64,000 nt of DNA, taken from NCBI GenBank assembly GCA_030429545.1, contig JAUIFF010000002.1, positions 719,952 to 783,951 of the forward strand, given 5' to 3'. The translations under genes and the position numbers were made by a program. Below the pieces are notes generated by a model. That model searched no databases. It was given only the letters and a program-made list of their open reading frames with translations, and was not told where the DNA came from. Below, piece after piece: positions 1-10,538 of this stretch. The first letter of the stretch is position 1, and the number at the start of each line of letters is the position of its first letter. This DNA is from Polyangia bacterium. GTDB lineage: Bacteria; Myxococcota_A; Polyangia; Nannocystales; Nannocystaceae.

Positions 1-2
1 TT

Positions 3-209
3 CCCGCCGACCGCCGTACCCTCGTTGTCGTCCACAAGGGGATCATCAAGATCCTGATAAGCGTGCTGTGTGGCGTGCCCTATGCCGAAACACGCGAACT
101 CCCGGTCGCCCTCGGCAGCATCCATCGCCTGCGGCCCGAGGCCAAGGGGTGGCGACTCGTGGCAGGCAACCTCACCGAACACCTAGGCGAGCTCGACATC
201 GGTGGCTAG
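3..209 (+). CDS. Histidine phosphatase family protein, C-terminal part
   Basis: The frame that ends at TAG 207-209 is open back to the window edge, so only the last 68 residues are visible. They include TLVVVHKGIIKIL, which resembles the second catalytic-histidine segment of the phosphoglycerate mutase/histidine phosphatase superfamily (usually V-x-H-G-G), then a conserved-looking LGSIHRLRP segment and NLTEHLGELD. Here the histidine is followed by Lys-Gly. The N-terminal RHG motif lies outside the window, so the assignment rests on this tail alone. A phosphomonoesterase acting on small phosphorylated metabolites is the family expectation; the substrate is unknown. Confidence 0.55.
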   Translation, partial: PADRRTLVVVHKGIIKILISVLCGVPYAETRELPVALGSIHRLRPEAKGWRLVAGNLTEHLGELDIGG

Positions 210-323
210 TGTCCAAAAAAGCATGTTTATACATGGATGTTCAGGTGCGTTCTCGGGGCTGGCCTGCGGCGTAAACCAGGCTTGACTGACAGCTGAGGCC
301 CGCTTTCGTGGTACAAGCGGCCT

Positions 324-1106
324 GTGCAACACACTTCGTTTTATCGCCGGACAGACGATGGGTGGTTTTCGACGCCATTGACCCGTGGGCCGTGGGACGA
401 ACATGCCCAGCACGGTGGCCCGCCAGCCGCGCTTGTCACCCGGGCCTTTGAACGGGCGGGTGAACGCGCCGGGGAGTTTATTGTTGCCCGGGTTGCGTTT
501 GAGATCCTGCGACCGGTGCCGCTCGACCTGTTGCATGTACATTGTGAGCCGATCAAGCTCGGGCGTACAGTCGAGCGGTGGCAGGCGACCCTTTCATGTC
601 GCGGAACACCTGTCCTCGAGGCCCGGGCCCTACGGGTCTTGGCACGCCCGGGGCCTTTGAGTCCCGAGCAGCCGTTTACGCCGTGGCCACAGCCGAACGA
701 GGCCAGCGAGCTCAAGCTGAGGTTTTTTCGCTGGGAAGTGGGGTACCACCAGGCGGTCGAGTTGCGGGTGGCCGGCGGGACCTGGGGGTCGACGCCGATT
801 CGCGTGTGGGGCCGGCCTCGGGTACCACTTGTCGCCGACGAACCAACAACTCCCCTCCAGGCACTCATGATACTTGCAGATGCACAATCTGGTATGGGCG
901 TGCCGCTCGATCCTTTAAAAGCGACCTTTATCAACCCCGACCTCACCGTCTACCTCGAACGCCCGCCAGTAGGTGAATGGTTTGGTTTTGACATTCGTTC
1001 GACCGCCTCGGGGCAGGGGATGGGACTGGCGCAATCCGAGGTCCGCGATGGGCAAGGTGTGGTCGCGCGCAGTGCCCAGAGTCTGGTGATTGTGGCGCGC
1101 TCCTAG
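324..1106 (+). CDS. Thioesterase family protein (double hotdog)
   Basis: This 260-residue protein starts with GTG at 324. The N-terminus (FYRRTDDGWFSTPLTRGPW, then HGGPPAALVTRAFE) matches the TesB-like/4HBT_3 acyl-CoA thioesterase group: the first hotdog holds HGGPPAALV near residues 30-40 and the second half contains the PDLTVYLERPPVGEW stretch typical of the C-terminal hotdog. Such proteins hydrolyse acyl-CoA thioesters in the cytoplasm. There is no signal peptide. It stands alone, convergent with the methyltransferase that ends at 1119. Two copies of the TGYA-N2-TRCA palindrome (532 and 875) fall in the gene. Substrate chain length cannot be read from the sequence. Confidence 0.75.
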   Translation: MQHTSFYRRTDDGWFSTPLTRGPWDEHAQHGGPPAALVTRAFERAGERAGEFIVARVAFEILRPVPLDLLHVHCEPIKLGRTVERWQATLSCRGTPVLEARALRVLARPGPLSPEQPFTPWPQPNEASELKLRFFRWEVGYHQAVELRVAGGTWGSTPIRVWGRPRVPLVADEPTTPLQALMILADAQSGMGVPLDPLKATFINPDLTVYLERPPVGEWFGFDIRSTASGQGMGLAQSEVRDGQGVVARSAQSLVIVARS

Positions 1107-1118
1107 CTGGGTATTCGG

Positions 1119-1835
1119 TCAAGCGCCGTTGTGCCGAGTCCACATCCCGGTCCACTCGGGCACGCGGGCCCAACCGTTTTGGCGGATCGTCGCAGCTCGG
1201 GCCTCGCCAAAGAAAAACCCACAGATCTGTGCGGCCTGTTCGACGCTGGCAAACTGGTAGTCGGTTGCCAGCACGGTGCGGGTAAACCCGAGCTCTTCGA
1301 GCAACGCGTAGTAGGCCGCAAGCGCAGGGTTGGGGGCTGCCGGCTCTTGTGTGGCGGTCCCGAGGGTTTCGAAAATCACGGTGGTGCCGGGGCGTTTGAC
1401 CAGGCTTTCAATGTGCTGCAATCGTCCGCGCATGACCTCGGGCCACCTTTGCGGATGCCAACTGGTTGTATGTCCAAAGACCCAGCCGGCGACCACGAGG
1501 TCAAAACTTGCCGGCGAAAACGCGAGTGCGTCGGCATCCATCGCCGTCAGCGACCAACGGCTTCGGTCGGGACATTCGCGCAACAGGTGCCGTTTCGCAA
1601 CCGCGAGCATGGCCGGCGATTGGTCGATCGCAATGACCTTGCGGGCCCCCGCCCGTAGCAGCAGGCGTGTCAGGCGGCCGGTACCGGCTCCAATATCGAG
1701 GGCACGGATGTGTTCGAGGTGACACGCGCCGGCGAGCGCCGGTAGCAGGTTGCCGTCACAGTCCTCGGCGGCAATCAGGGCGTCGTAGGTATCGGCGTGG
1801 TCTTGGTAGATCTGTTGGTAGCGATCGTTGGGCAT
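1119..1835 (-). CDS. Class I SAM-dependent methyltransferase
   Basis: The Rossmann motif I LDIGAGTGRL is near residues 46-55, followed by the acidic VIAIDQSPAML of motif II and the FDLVVAGWVFGH of motif IV, so this is a class I methyltransferase of the Methyltransf_11/25 type. I chose ATG 1835 (238 residues) because AAGGG lies 7 nt upstream. A longer frame to 1883 would overlap the upstream GMC gene by 20 nt. It is the third gene of a minus-strand set with the cytochrome c (3314-3745) and the GMC oxidoreductase. The substrate is unknown; the context suggests a small molecule handled by the dehydrogenase (inference). Confidence 0.75.
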   Translation of the reverse strand: MPNDRYQQIYQDHADTYDALIAAEDCDGNLLPALAGACHLEHIRALDIGAGTGRLTRLLLRAGARKVIAIDQSPAMLAVAKRHLLRECPDRSRWSLTAMDADALAFSPASFDLVVAGWVFGHTTSWHPQRWPEVMRGRLQHIESLVKRPGTTVIFETLGTATQEPAAPNPALAAYYALLEELGFTRTVLATDYQFASVEQAAQICGFFFGEARAATIRQNGWARVPEWTGMWTRHNGA

Positions 1836-1863
1836 ACAACGACCCTTGCCTACCACAGTTTGG

Positions 1864-3312
1864 CTAGGGTGCGGAGTTGCCAAACAACTTGTCGGCCGAC
1901 CACAGCGATAAGGTGGCGATCGTCAGTGAGGGATTGGCCGGGGCAGCCGTTGGAAACACGCCACTGCCGGCGACCACGAGGTTGCGGACCTTGTGGTGGA
2001 CCATGTGCTGGTCAACCACGCTGCTGGCCGGGTCGCTGCCCATCACGGTGGTGCCCATGATGTGCTCCTCGGAGGCGGCCGGCCTTTGCCCGAGGCTAAA
2101 CTCGTCGATCGGCAACTTTGAAAACACCCGCTCTAGCCGGGTCTTGGCCGCGCGAAAGCCCTTTTGGGCGTAGTTGGAGCGCCGTTTAAAAATCGCCTTG
2201 GGTTTATAGGGGTCGGACTCGGAGGGGACAACTTCGTTGAAGTCCTGGCGCAGGTCCTCAAAAATGACCTTGAACCACAGGCGTTCGCGCCAGCGCCCGC
2301 GCAGGTCGCGAAGCCGGGGGACGTTCCAGGTTTCAACTAGGGCACCGGCGTGGCGAGCCCGGTGACGACCGTTGTATAGCCAATAACCGTGGCCGGTAAT
2401 GCTGGTACTGCCCTGAAAGTTTTTGACCCCGTTGAGCAACACATTGCCGGAGATACTGACCTGCTCGACCAGGCCCTTGCCGACCTGCGGACCGTCGAGC
2501 CCGGAGTGTTTGAGCAGCAACGGGTTGAACAGCGCATTGCAGCCGAGCACGACAACGTCGCCCGCGGCCCGTTGCTCACGGCCGTTGTGGTCGCGGTAGA
2601 CAAGGCCCTTGGCCGTGCCGCCTTCGAGGTCGACGCTGAGGACGTGGGCCCCGACCGCCAGGGTGACCCGCGGATCTTCGAACACCGGGCCCATGCCGTT
2701 GAGGATGGTGAACTTGGAGTCGACCGGGCACAGGTGGCAAACCCCGGAGGCACAGCACACCGCCCGGCCGGTACGGGTGGGGCCCGAGGGCCGGGCGCAG
2801 GGCTGGGCAAAGAACTTGTCGGGGGTTGCTTGCTTAAGCAACTTGTCGGGTTCGGTAAAGCGATGGGGTGCTTGGGGGTAGGGACGTGAGCGGGGAAACG
2901 GCGAGCTGTCCGACGGGCCCGCGATTTCCATGAGGTCTTCGGCCTCGCAATAGTAGGCCTCGAGCTGGTCGTAGTTCACCGGCCAGTCGACGGCCACCTT
3001 GTATTTGCTACGCAACTCAAAGTCTTCGGGGTGCATCCGCGGGGTGCAGGCCCACCAGCAATTCGAGCCACCACCGACTGAGACGTTAAACCGCCACCGT
3101 TTGTCGATTTTGGCCGCGTTCTCGTACATGTCGTGGTAGGGCAGGCGTTTGCCACGGTCGTCGAGTTGCTGGGCGTGGCTGACCTTTTGGCCACGTTCTA
3201 AAAACAACACCCGGGCATTCGCCGGTAGGTGGGCGAGGGCCTTGTGCACAAAAAACGTGCTGGCAAACCCGGTGCCGGCGACGATCAGGTCGTAGGTACC
3301 CTCGATCGCCAC
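1864..3312 (-). CDS. GMC-family FAD oxidoreductase
   Basis: This 482-residue protein begins with GTG, one base after the stop of the cytochrome gene (TAG-C-GTG), so the two are almost certainly cotranscribed and translationally linked. The N-terminal dinucleotide-binding segment LIVAGTGFAST is followed by FLERGQ. The C-terminal NLVVAGSGVFPTAAPANPSL is the signature of glucose-methanol-choline oxidoreductases, and a Cys-rich central segment (CCASGVCHLCPV) sits near residue 200. Together with the cytochrome c and the divergent Tat-signal small protein, this resembles the three-part gluconate/sugar dehydrogenase design in which a GMC flavoprotein passes electrons to a cytochrome. No Tat signal is visible on this subunit, so export would need the partner. 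The substrate is unknown. Confidence 0.8.
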   Translation of the reverse strand: MAIEGTYDLIVAGTGFASTFFVHKALAHLPANARVLFLERGQKVSHAQQLDDRGKRLPYHDMYENAAKIDKRWRFNVSVGGGSNCWWACTPRMHPEDFELRSKYKVAVDWPVNYDQLEAYYCEAEDLMEIAGPSDSSPFPRSRPYPQAPHRFTEPDKLLKQATPDKFFAQPCARPSGPTRTGRAVCCASGVCHLCPVDSKFTILNGMGPVFEDPRVTLAVGAHVLSVDLEGGTAKGLVYRDHNGREQRAAGDVVVLGCNALFNPLLLKHSGLDGPQVGKGLVEQVSISGNVLLNGVKNFQGSTSITGHGYWLYNGRHRARHAGALVETWNVPRLRDLRGRWRERLWFKVIFEDLRQDFNEVVPSESDPYKPKAIFKRRSNYAQKGFRAAKTRLERVFSKLPIDEFSLGQRPAASEEHIMGTTVMGSDPASSVVDQHMVHHKVRNLVVAGSGVFPTAAPANPSLTIATLSLWSADKLFGNSAP

Positions 3313-3313
3313 G

Positions 3314-3745
3314 CTACTTCACCGATTTGATAAACTCGATAAGCGCCTGCATGTTGCGTTCGTCGAGGTTTTTGTAGGGGTTCATCAGGGGTTTGTAGCC
3401 CTTGACCATTTTGGCCGCCGGGTCGCGGATCGACTCCACGAGGTAGGGGACATCGCGGGTGACTTCGGTGCCGTCGACGAGCGTGGTCTTGGTGCCATAC
3501 ATGCCCTTAAAGCTCGGCCCGTTGAGCTTGGATCCGTCGACCGAATGGCAGGTGTTGCACGTCATCGACACGTGGAGTTGTTTGCCGAGCTCGACCAGGG
3601 CCGGGACGTCCTGCGGGGCCGGGGTGGGGAGTGGGCCTGCGCTGCCACCCGAACACCCCGCGAGCACGAGCGCGAGTGTTGCCGCGAGACCGGTGCGAGC
3701 AGGTCGGAGGGAGGCGAGGACGAGGTGAGGCATGGGGGTGAACAT
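3314..3745 (-). CDS. Lipoprotein c-type cytochrome
   Basis: A hydrophobic leader ends in ALVLAGC, a lipobox. One haem site, CNTCH, follows about 35 residues later, and GYKPLMNPY near the C-terminus offers the distal methionine, as in small class I cytochromes and the cytochrome domain of some cytochrome oxidase subunits II. The family length (about 140 residues) fits. Starts at 3745 (ATG, MFTPMPHL) and 3733 (ATG, MPHL) both precede the signal; a frame extension beyond 3758 would run antisense through the divergent gene and is rejected. It most likely accepts electrons from the adjoining GMC flavoprotein on the periplasmic side. Confidence 0.82.
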   Translation of the reverse strand: MFTPMPHLVLASLRPARTGLAATLALVLAGCSGGSAGPLPTPAPQDVPALVELGKQLHVSMTCNTCHSVDGSKLNGPSFKGMYGTKTTLVDGTEVTRDVPYLVESIRDPAAKMVKGYKPLMNPYKNLDERNMQALIEFIKSVK

Positions 3746-3757
3746 CGATGATATGGT

Positions 3758-4138
3758 GTGCAGGTGAATCGGCGAAAGTTTCTCATCGCGGGGGCCGGCG
3801 TAACAGCCGTGGCAGGGACCGGTGCGGCCATCGCCAACCACTTGGGTTACCTCGGAGGCCTGTCCCCGGGCGCCCGGGGTATGGTGGCGAAGATCCGTCA
3901 GGAGCTCGATTTTCTCAAGTTCAAAGATACCGTCGTCAGCCAATTTCTGACCGACTACGAGCAGCGCGTGCGGAGGATCAAGTCGGATGAGCCGCTGACG
4001 CCGCGGTTTGTCCACCGATTTTTGCTCTCGACCGACTTTTTTCAGATGGGCGAGGACGAGGCGCGCGAGTTGAACTACGTGATGCTGTACCACCCGTACG
4101 CGAGCCCTTGTTACAACCCGTTGCGGGTCGTGGGGTAG
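3758..4138 (+). CDS. Tat-signal small protein, gluconate 2-dehydrogenase subunit 3-like
   Basis: This 126-residue protein begins with GTG at 3758 or 3764. NRRKFLIAGAG is a twin-arginine export signal followed by an Ala/Gly hydrophobic core. The remainder is mostly helical and charged, with the aromatic segment FVHRFLLSTDFFQ and a C-terminal YHPYASPCYNPL. Small Tat proteins of this size next to a GMC flavoprotein and a cytochrome are characteristic of the gluconate 2-dehydrogenase gamma subunit family, whose Tat signal carries the folded flavoprotein across the membrane. That role is inferred from context; sequence support for the family is modest. It is divergent from the cytochrome gene with only 12 bp between the start codons. 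Confidence 0.6.
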   Translation: MQVNRRKFLIAGAGVTAVAGTGAAIANHLGYLGGLSPGARGMVAKIRQELDFLKFKDTVVSQFLTDYEQRVRRIKSDEPLTPRFVHRFLLSTDFFQMGEDEARELNYVMLYHPYASPCYNPLRVVG

Positions 4139-4231
4139 GTCGCTCGGTCGCAGTGCCTACGCACGAGGGCTCAGACCACGTGTGCCTGAGCCCGTGCCGG
4201 GAAAGTTGTAAGCACAAGTACTCGACGTGGT

Positions 4232-6304
4232 CTACGGCTGGCAATCGCCACCGAAGATCACATACGTCCGCCCCGAGCCCTCGCCGTTCACGGTATGCAA
4301 GCTGGCCCCGACCACAAGGTCGCTAAACCCATCGTTGTTGACATCTCCGGTGCCGCTCACGGCCCTTCCGGCCAAGCTCGCCTCGCCGCTTTCACCTTCG
4401 AGGACAAACCCTCCCTGGCCGGCCTCGAGGGCTGCCAGCTCGATCGCGGTGGTATCGGAGGTGCCGTAGAACACGTACGCGCGCCCGGTGTTGGTGCCGT
4501 CGGCCCAACCGGATGCACCTACAATGAGGTCGCCCTTGCCGTCGCCGTTGACATCTCCGGCATCGCCCACGGCGATCCCGGCATGTTGCTCGTCGCCCTC
4601 GCCGTTGAGGACAAATCCGCCGTTGCCGGCCGCGATTTCGGTGAGCTCGATCGGGTCGGTCGCGTCGGTGCCAAAGATCACGTAGGCGCGGCCTGAGCTA
4701 CTGCCGTTGGGATCGGCTCGCCACGCACCGATGGCAAAGTCGCCGCGGCCGTCGTCATTCATGTCTTGCAGGCCGGTCACCGCATAGCCCGAGAAGTCGC
4801 TGGCCGCCTCGCCGTTGAGGACAAACCCGCCCTCGCCGTTGGCGACACTGGCGAGCTCGACGAGCTCCGGCTCTTGTTTGCCAAACACCACGTAGGTCGC
4901 ACCCGAACTATCGCCGTTGGGATCGGCTCGAAACGCCCCGACAATGACCTCGTCGAGCCCGTCGCCGTTCATGTCGCTGACTCCGGCGACCGATGTACCT
5001 ACAAAGTCTCCCATGTTGGCGCCGGACATTGCAAAGCCGTCTTCCATGCCAAAGTAAACATCGCTGAGTGAGACCGGATCGGTGGTTTCCTTGCCGAACA
5101 CGACATAGGCCTTGCCGCTGTCCTGGGCACCGCCGTCGGCTCGAAACGCGCCGAGGACCACATCGTCGAGGTCGTCGCCATTGATGTCGACACCGCCCTG
5201 GACCGAAAAGCCCGAGAAGTCCTGGTTTGCTTCGCCTTCGATGACAAACCCACCCGTGCCGGCTGCAACATCGGCGAGCACCACCGGCGAGCTATCTCCC
5301 TTGCCAAACACGACATAGGTGCGGCCCGAGTTGATGCCGTTGAAGGCTGCTCGGTAGGCCCCGACAACGAGGTCGTCAAACCCGTCGCCGTTGACGTCAC
5401 CGGCCCCGGCCACCGAGTAACCGGAGTAGTTGGTCATGGCTTCGCCATCGATCGTAAAGCCGCCACCCATGCCCTGGGCGACATCGGCAAGCTCGACCCC
5501 GTCGCCATCGGCCTTGCCAAAAATTACGTAGCTACGCCCCGAATAGCCGCCGAATGGGTCGGCTCCGAAGGCCCCTAAAATCGTGTCGGCAAACCCATCT
5601 CCGTTGACATCGCCCGCCCCTCGCACGGAAAAGCCTGAGAAGTCGAACGACTTTTCGCCGTTGATGACATAGCCGTGATCGCCACCGTCGATGTCTGCGA
5701 GCAAGATGGCCTCGGGCCCTTCGGGGTCGATGCAGGCCCCGTCCATGCACACACCATCACCAAATGTACATACAAACTCATCGGTGCACATGGCCCCGTC
5801 GTTTGGCGTGGCTTCACAGGCGTATTGGTCGTTGCAAGCACCTATCGCACAGGTTGTCGAGGGGCAGTCCTCGTCGGTCAAACACTCCGGATCGATGCAT
5901 GTGCCCTCGACACAGGCCTGGGATTCGCAATCAATGTCGCCCTCGCACATTTGGTCGAGGGCGCACAGCGGACAACTCGAACCGCCACAGTCGATGTCGG
6001 TCTCGTCCTGATTTAAGATCCCGTCCTCGCAGGTTTCGGGCTCGACAGTTGTGGGCGTGGTCTCGCTACCCTCGCTCGGGTCGGTTGGGTTGGTCGAGTT
6101 GGTCGGGTCGGTGTTGGTATCGGGACCGGCCGAGGTCATCGTTGTCGGGTCAGGTCCGGTCGTGTCGGTTGTTTCGGTGTCGGTCTCCGACTCGCCAGTG
6201 CTCGACGCCGAGTCCGTATCTCCGCCGCCCGAGTTGCATCCCCAGACACAAACGGAGGCCAACAACAACGCGCGAATGGTTAAATAATCTAGGTTGCGCA
6301 GCAT
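4232..6304 (-). CDS. Lipoprotein with Cys-rich region and seven FG-GAP repeats
   Basis: The 690-residue product opens with a signal ending VCVWGC (lipobox), then a Thr/Asp/Ser-rich stalk to about residue 90. A cysteine-rich region (for example DCGGSSCPLC, CESQACVEGTC) follows to about 200. Seven repeats of about 69 residues then complete the chain. Each has a GF-x-I/L-x-GE start, a DVNGDGF-D-like calcium loop and SGR-x-YVVFG. Seven FG-GAP repeats are what an integrin-alpha-type seven-bladed propeller needs. It should be an outer-surface protein binding a ligand or Ca2+; the partner is unknown. The paralogous repeats are diverged, so the propeller is old. Three copies of the TGYA-N2-TRCA palindrome lie inside (4514, 4994, 5765). 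Confidence 0.85.
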   Translation of the reverse strand: MLRNLDYLTIRALLLASVCVWGCNSGGGDTDSASSTGESETDTETTDTTGPDPTTMTSAGPDTNTDPTNSTNPTDPSEGSETTPTTVEPETCEDGILNQDETDIDCGGSSCPLCALDQMCEGDIDCESQACVEGTCIDPECLTDEDCPSTTCAIGACNDQYACEATPNDGAMCTDEFVCTFGDGVCMDGACIDPEGPEAILLADIDGGDHGYVINGEKSFDFSGFSVRGAGDVNGDGFADTILGAFGADPFGGYSGRSYVIFGKADGDGVELADVAQGMGGGFTIDGEAMTNYSGYSVAGAGDVNGDGFDDLVVGAYRAAFNGINSGRTYVVFGKGDSSPVVLADVAAGTGGFVIEGEANQDFSGFSVQGGVDINGDDLDDVVLGAFRADGGAQDSGKAYVVFGKETTDPVSLSDVYFGMEDGFAMSGANMGDFVGTSVAGVSDMNGDGLDEVIVGAFRADPNGDSSGATYVVFGKQEPELVELASVANGEGGFVLNGEAASDFSGYAVTGLQDMNDDGRGDFAIGAWRADPNGSSSGRAYVIFGTDATDPIELTEIAAGNGGFVLNGEGDEQHAGIAVGDAGDVNGDGKGDLIVGASGWADGTNTGRAYVFYGTSDTTAIELAALEAGQGGFVLEGESGEASLAGRAVSGTGDVNNDGFSDLVVGASLHTVNGEGSGRTYVIFGGDCQP

Positions 6305-6346
6305 GGATCGAGGTTAACACGACCGTGTACCTGTCCCAAATGACAG

Positions 6347-6377
6347 AAAAAACGGACCCGCGATCCGGCGGGCCCGT
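6347..6377 (-). terminator. Rho-independent terminator of the methyltransferase lipoprotein gene
   Basis: Read on the minus strand, ACGGGCCCGC pairs with GCGGGTCCGT (one G-U pair) around a short loop and is followed by TTTTTT. It lies 25-55 bp after the stop at 6402 and before the start region of the FG-GAP gene. Confidence 0.8.
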
Positions 6378-6401
6378 TTGCGTGGTCGCGGGGGCGACGG
6401 A

Positions 6402-7364
6402 CTACTCGGGTTTGACGAACTTGAGCGTCATGCGGTCACTCTCGCCGATCCCGACATAGCGGTCCTTGTCCTTGTCGCCGAGGGCCAGGCGTGGGGGCAG
6501 GGTCCAGACACCTTTTTCGTAGTCCTTGGTGTCGTTGGGGTTGGCGTTGACCTCCGACTTCTCGGCGAGTTTGAAGCCCGCAGCCTCGGCGCTGGCAATC
6601 ACGGCAGCCTCGGGCAAGTAGCCGTTTTCTGCGGTCTTTTTGGGATCAGCTCCCTCGGCCGCACGGTGCTGCACCACGCCGAACACACCGCCCGGTTTGA
6701 GGGCCGCAAACGCCTTGCCGTAAATGAGGCTTTCTTGGCCGTTGTTGAACCACCCGTGGGAGTTGCGGAACGTCAGCACCACATCGACGGAGTTCTCAGC
6801 GGCGAGGGTCCAGTCTTCGCGCAGGGTCGTCTTCTTGATTTTGCCTTTTTTGCCGAGCTCGATATCGACGCCGACAACGGCGACCGCGACCTTGCCGAAG
6901 ATCTCAGCTTGGTTTTGGATCTTCTCGTCCATGGCGATGGCTTGCTTGGTCCCGTAGTACGAGGGCTCACCCTTGGGGTCGTAGCCGGTGACGATAAGCT
7001 TGCCCTCATCGCGCAGCAGCGGCGCGAGGATCTCGGTGTACCAACCTCCGCCGGGCCACAACTCGACCACGGTCGACTGCGGGGTGACACCAAAAAACTC
7101 GAGGGTCTCGGCCGGGTGACGATACTCGTCGCGGGCGCGGTTGGCATCGCTGCGGTGGGTGCCGGCGAGGATGTCGGGGAGCATCGCGGCCAGGGTGTTG
7201 GTCGGGGCAGCTTCTTCGGCGGGTTCGACAACCTCGGCTTGGGTCGCGGGCGGCTCGGCCGGGGCACTGTCCGGGGCGACGGTGTTGCCCTTGTCACAGG
7301 CGGTCAACAGGGCGAGGCCACAGACCGCGGGAACGACAAAACGGCGAAAGTCGGAAACTTGCAT
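6402..7364 (-). CDS. Lipoprotein SAM-dependent methyltransferase (COG4798-like)
   Basis: The start is taken at ATG 7364, which gives a signal peptide ending LALLTAC (lipobox), hence 320 residues. After an Ala/Glu/Pro-rich linker comes RDEYRHPAETLEFFGV, then VELWPGGGWYTEILAPLL, the motif I region of the predicted-methyltransferase family COG4798, and a catalytic-domain segment DVVLTFRNSHGW. Members of this family are exported in many Proteobacteria; the substrate is not known. The gene is followed by a strong terminator (6347-6377). Nothing in its surroundings ties it to a pathway. Confidence 0.75.
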   Translation of the reverse strand: MQVSDFRRFVVPAVCGLALLTACDKGNTVAPDSAPAEPPATQAEVVEPAEEAAPTNTLAAMLPDILAGTHRSDANRARDEYRHPAETLEFFGVTPQSTVVELWPGGGWYTEILAPLLRDEGKLIVTGYDPKGEPSYYGTKQAIAMDEKIQNQAEIFGKVAVAVVGVDIELGKKGKIKKTTLREDWTLAAENSVDVVLTFRNSHGWFNNGQESLIYGKAFAALKPGGVFGVVQHRAAEGADPKKTAENGYLPEAAVIASAEAAGFKLAEKSEVNANPNDTKDYEKGVWTLPPRLALGDKDKDRYVGIGESDRMTLKFVKPE

Positions 7365-7471
7365 GGAGGGCTTATAGGGCTTGGATGGGTAATGGGCGAG
7401 GATTCGCCTCACAAGAAAAATCTCGTGGCGAGGCGAAACACTTGGGCCCCGGCGGCGTTTGCGGCCGAATC

Positions 7472-7536
7472 TAGACGAACCCCGGACGAACCCCAGACGA
7501 ACCCCAGACGAACCCCAGACGAACTCAGACGAACTG
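7472..7536 (+). repeat. 11-bp tandem repeat at the 3-prime end of the DUF6918 gene
   Basis: The unit AGACGAACCCC is repeated about six times; the last two copies are shortened to 9-10 bp. Read on the minus strand, the first copy (TTCGTCTGA) is the last two codons and stop of the DUF6918 gene, and the copies continue for 50 bp past the stop. Confidence 0.85.
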
Positions 7537-7950
7537 GCCGAGGGTGCGGGCCAGCCCTGGAACGGCGGCTTTTACGTGGTTGTGTGCCGTGCCCCGAAGT
7601 CGGTCATAGGCCTTGCGAAGCGTGCCCGAGACCTTTTGGGCCCGGCGATCGGTGACCGCCAGCAACGCCTCGGCGACCTCACTTTGGTTTTGATTGAGCT
7701 CGGCCTCGAACTTGCCCTCGGCCCGGGCGTAAAACGGTTGCAGGGCCTCGGCGAACTCCGGCAGCAACTTGTCGACCACTTCGGGGACGATGGTCGGCTT
7801 GAACGCGTTGACGACTTTGTAGCCGGTTTTGACGGCGGCCCCCGAAAATCCGCGTTTGCTCTTCACCTCGGCGGCGACTAGTTGCGAACAGGCCTCGACC
7901 ACCCGGGGGCGGGTCTCGGCGGCCGTGAGGATCTCTGCGAGCGTGCTCAT
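7525..7950 (-). CDS. DUF6918 family protein
   Basis: This 141-residue protein starts at ATG 7950 with [15 protein letters not shown]. The order of segments (STLAEIL, a block [54 protein letters not shown], then a helical tail) is the one I recognise from DUF6918 proteins of actinobacteria and myxobacteria. No function is known. It is soluble, with no signal or membrane segment. The stop codon sits inside the first unit of an 11-bp tandem repeat, so the exact C-terminus may vary among strains. It is divergent from the S9 peptidase gene. Confidence 0.7.
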   Translation of the reverse strand: MSTLAEILTAAETRPRVVEACSQLVAAEVKSKRGFSGAAVKTGYKVVNAFKPTIVPEVVDKLLPEFAEALQPFYARAEGKFEAELNQNQSEVAEALLAVTDRRAQKVSGTLRKAYDRLRGTAHNHVKAAVPGLARTLGQFV

Positions 7951-8105
7951 CGGGCGGCTGTATGAACAATTTGTCGTCCGTGTGCAAGCGCGGCCGCCAA
8001 ATTGTGGGCTGTCCGCCGGTTGCGGCATGCGGCGAAAGTCGTCTCACGCGGTGCTCACCCAGTGGTCACGCGAGTCGTGGACAACCGCGGCGCGCGACTG
8101 CAATC

Positions 8106-10490
<2,385 letters not shown>

Positions 10491-10538
10491 CAACCAATTT
10501 GTGTATGCATGTTTTGCGGGCAGTGAGGCGGCGTAATC

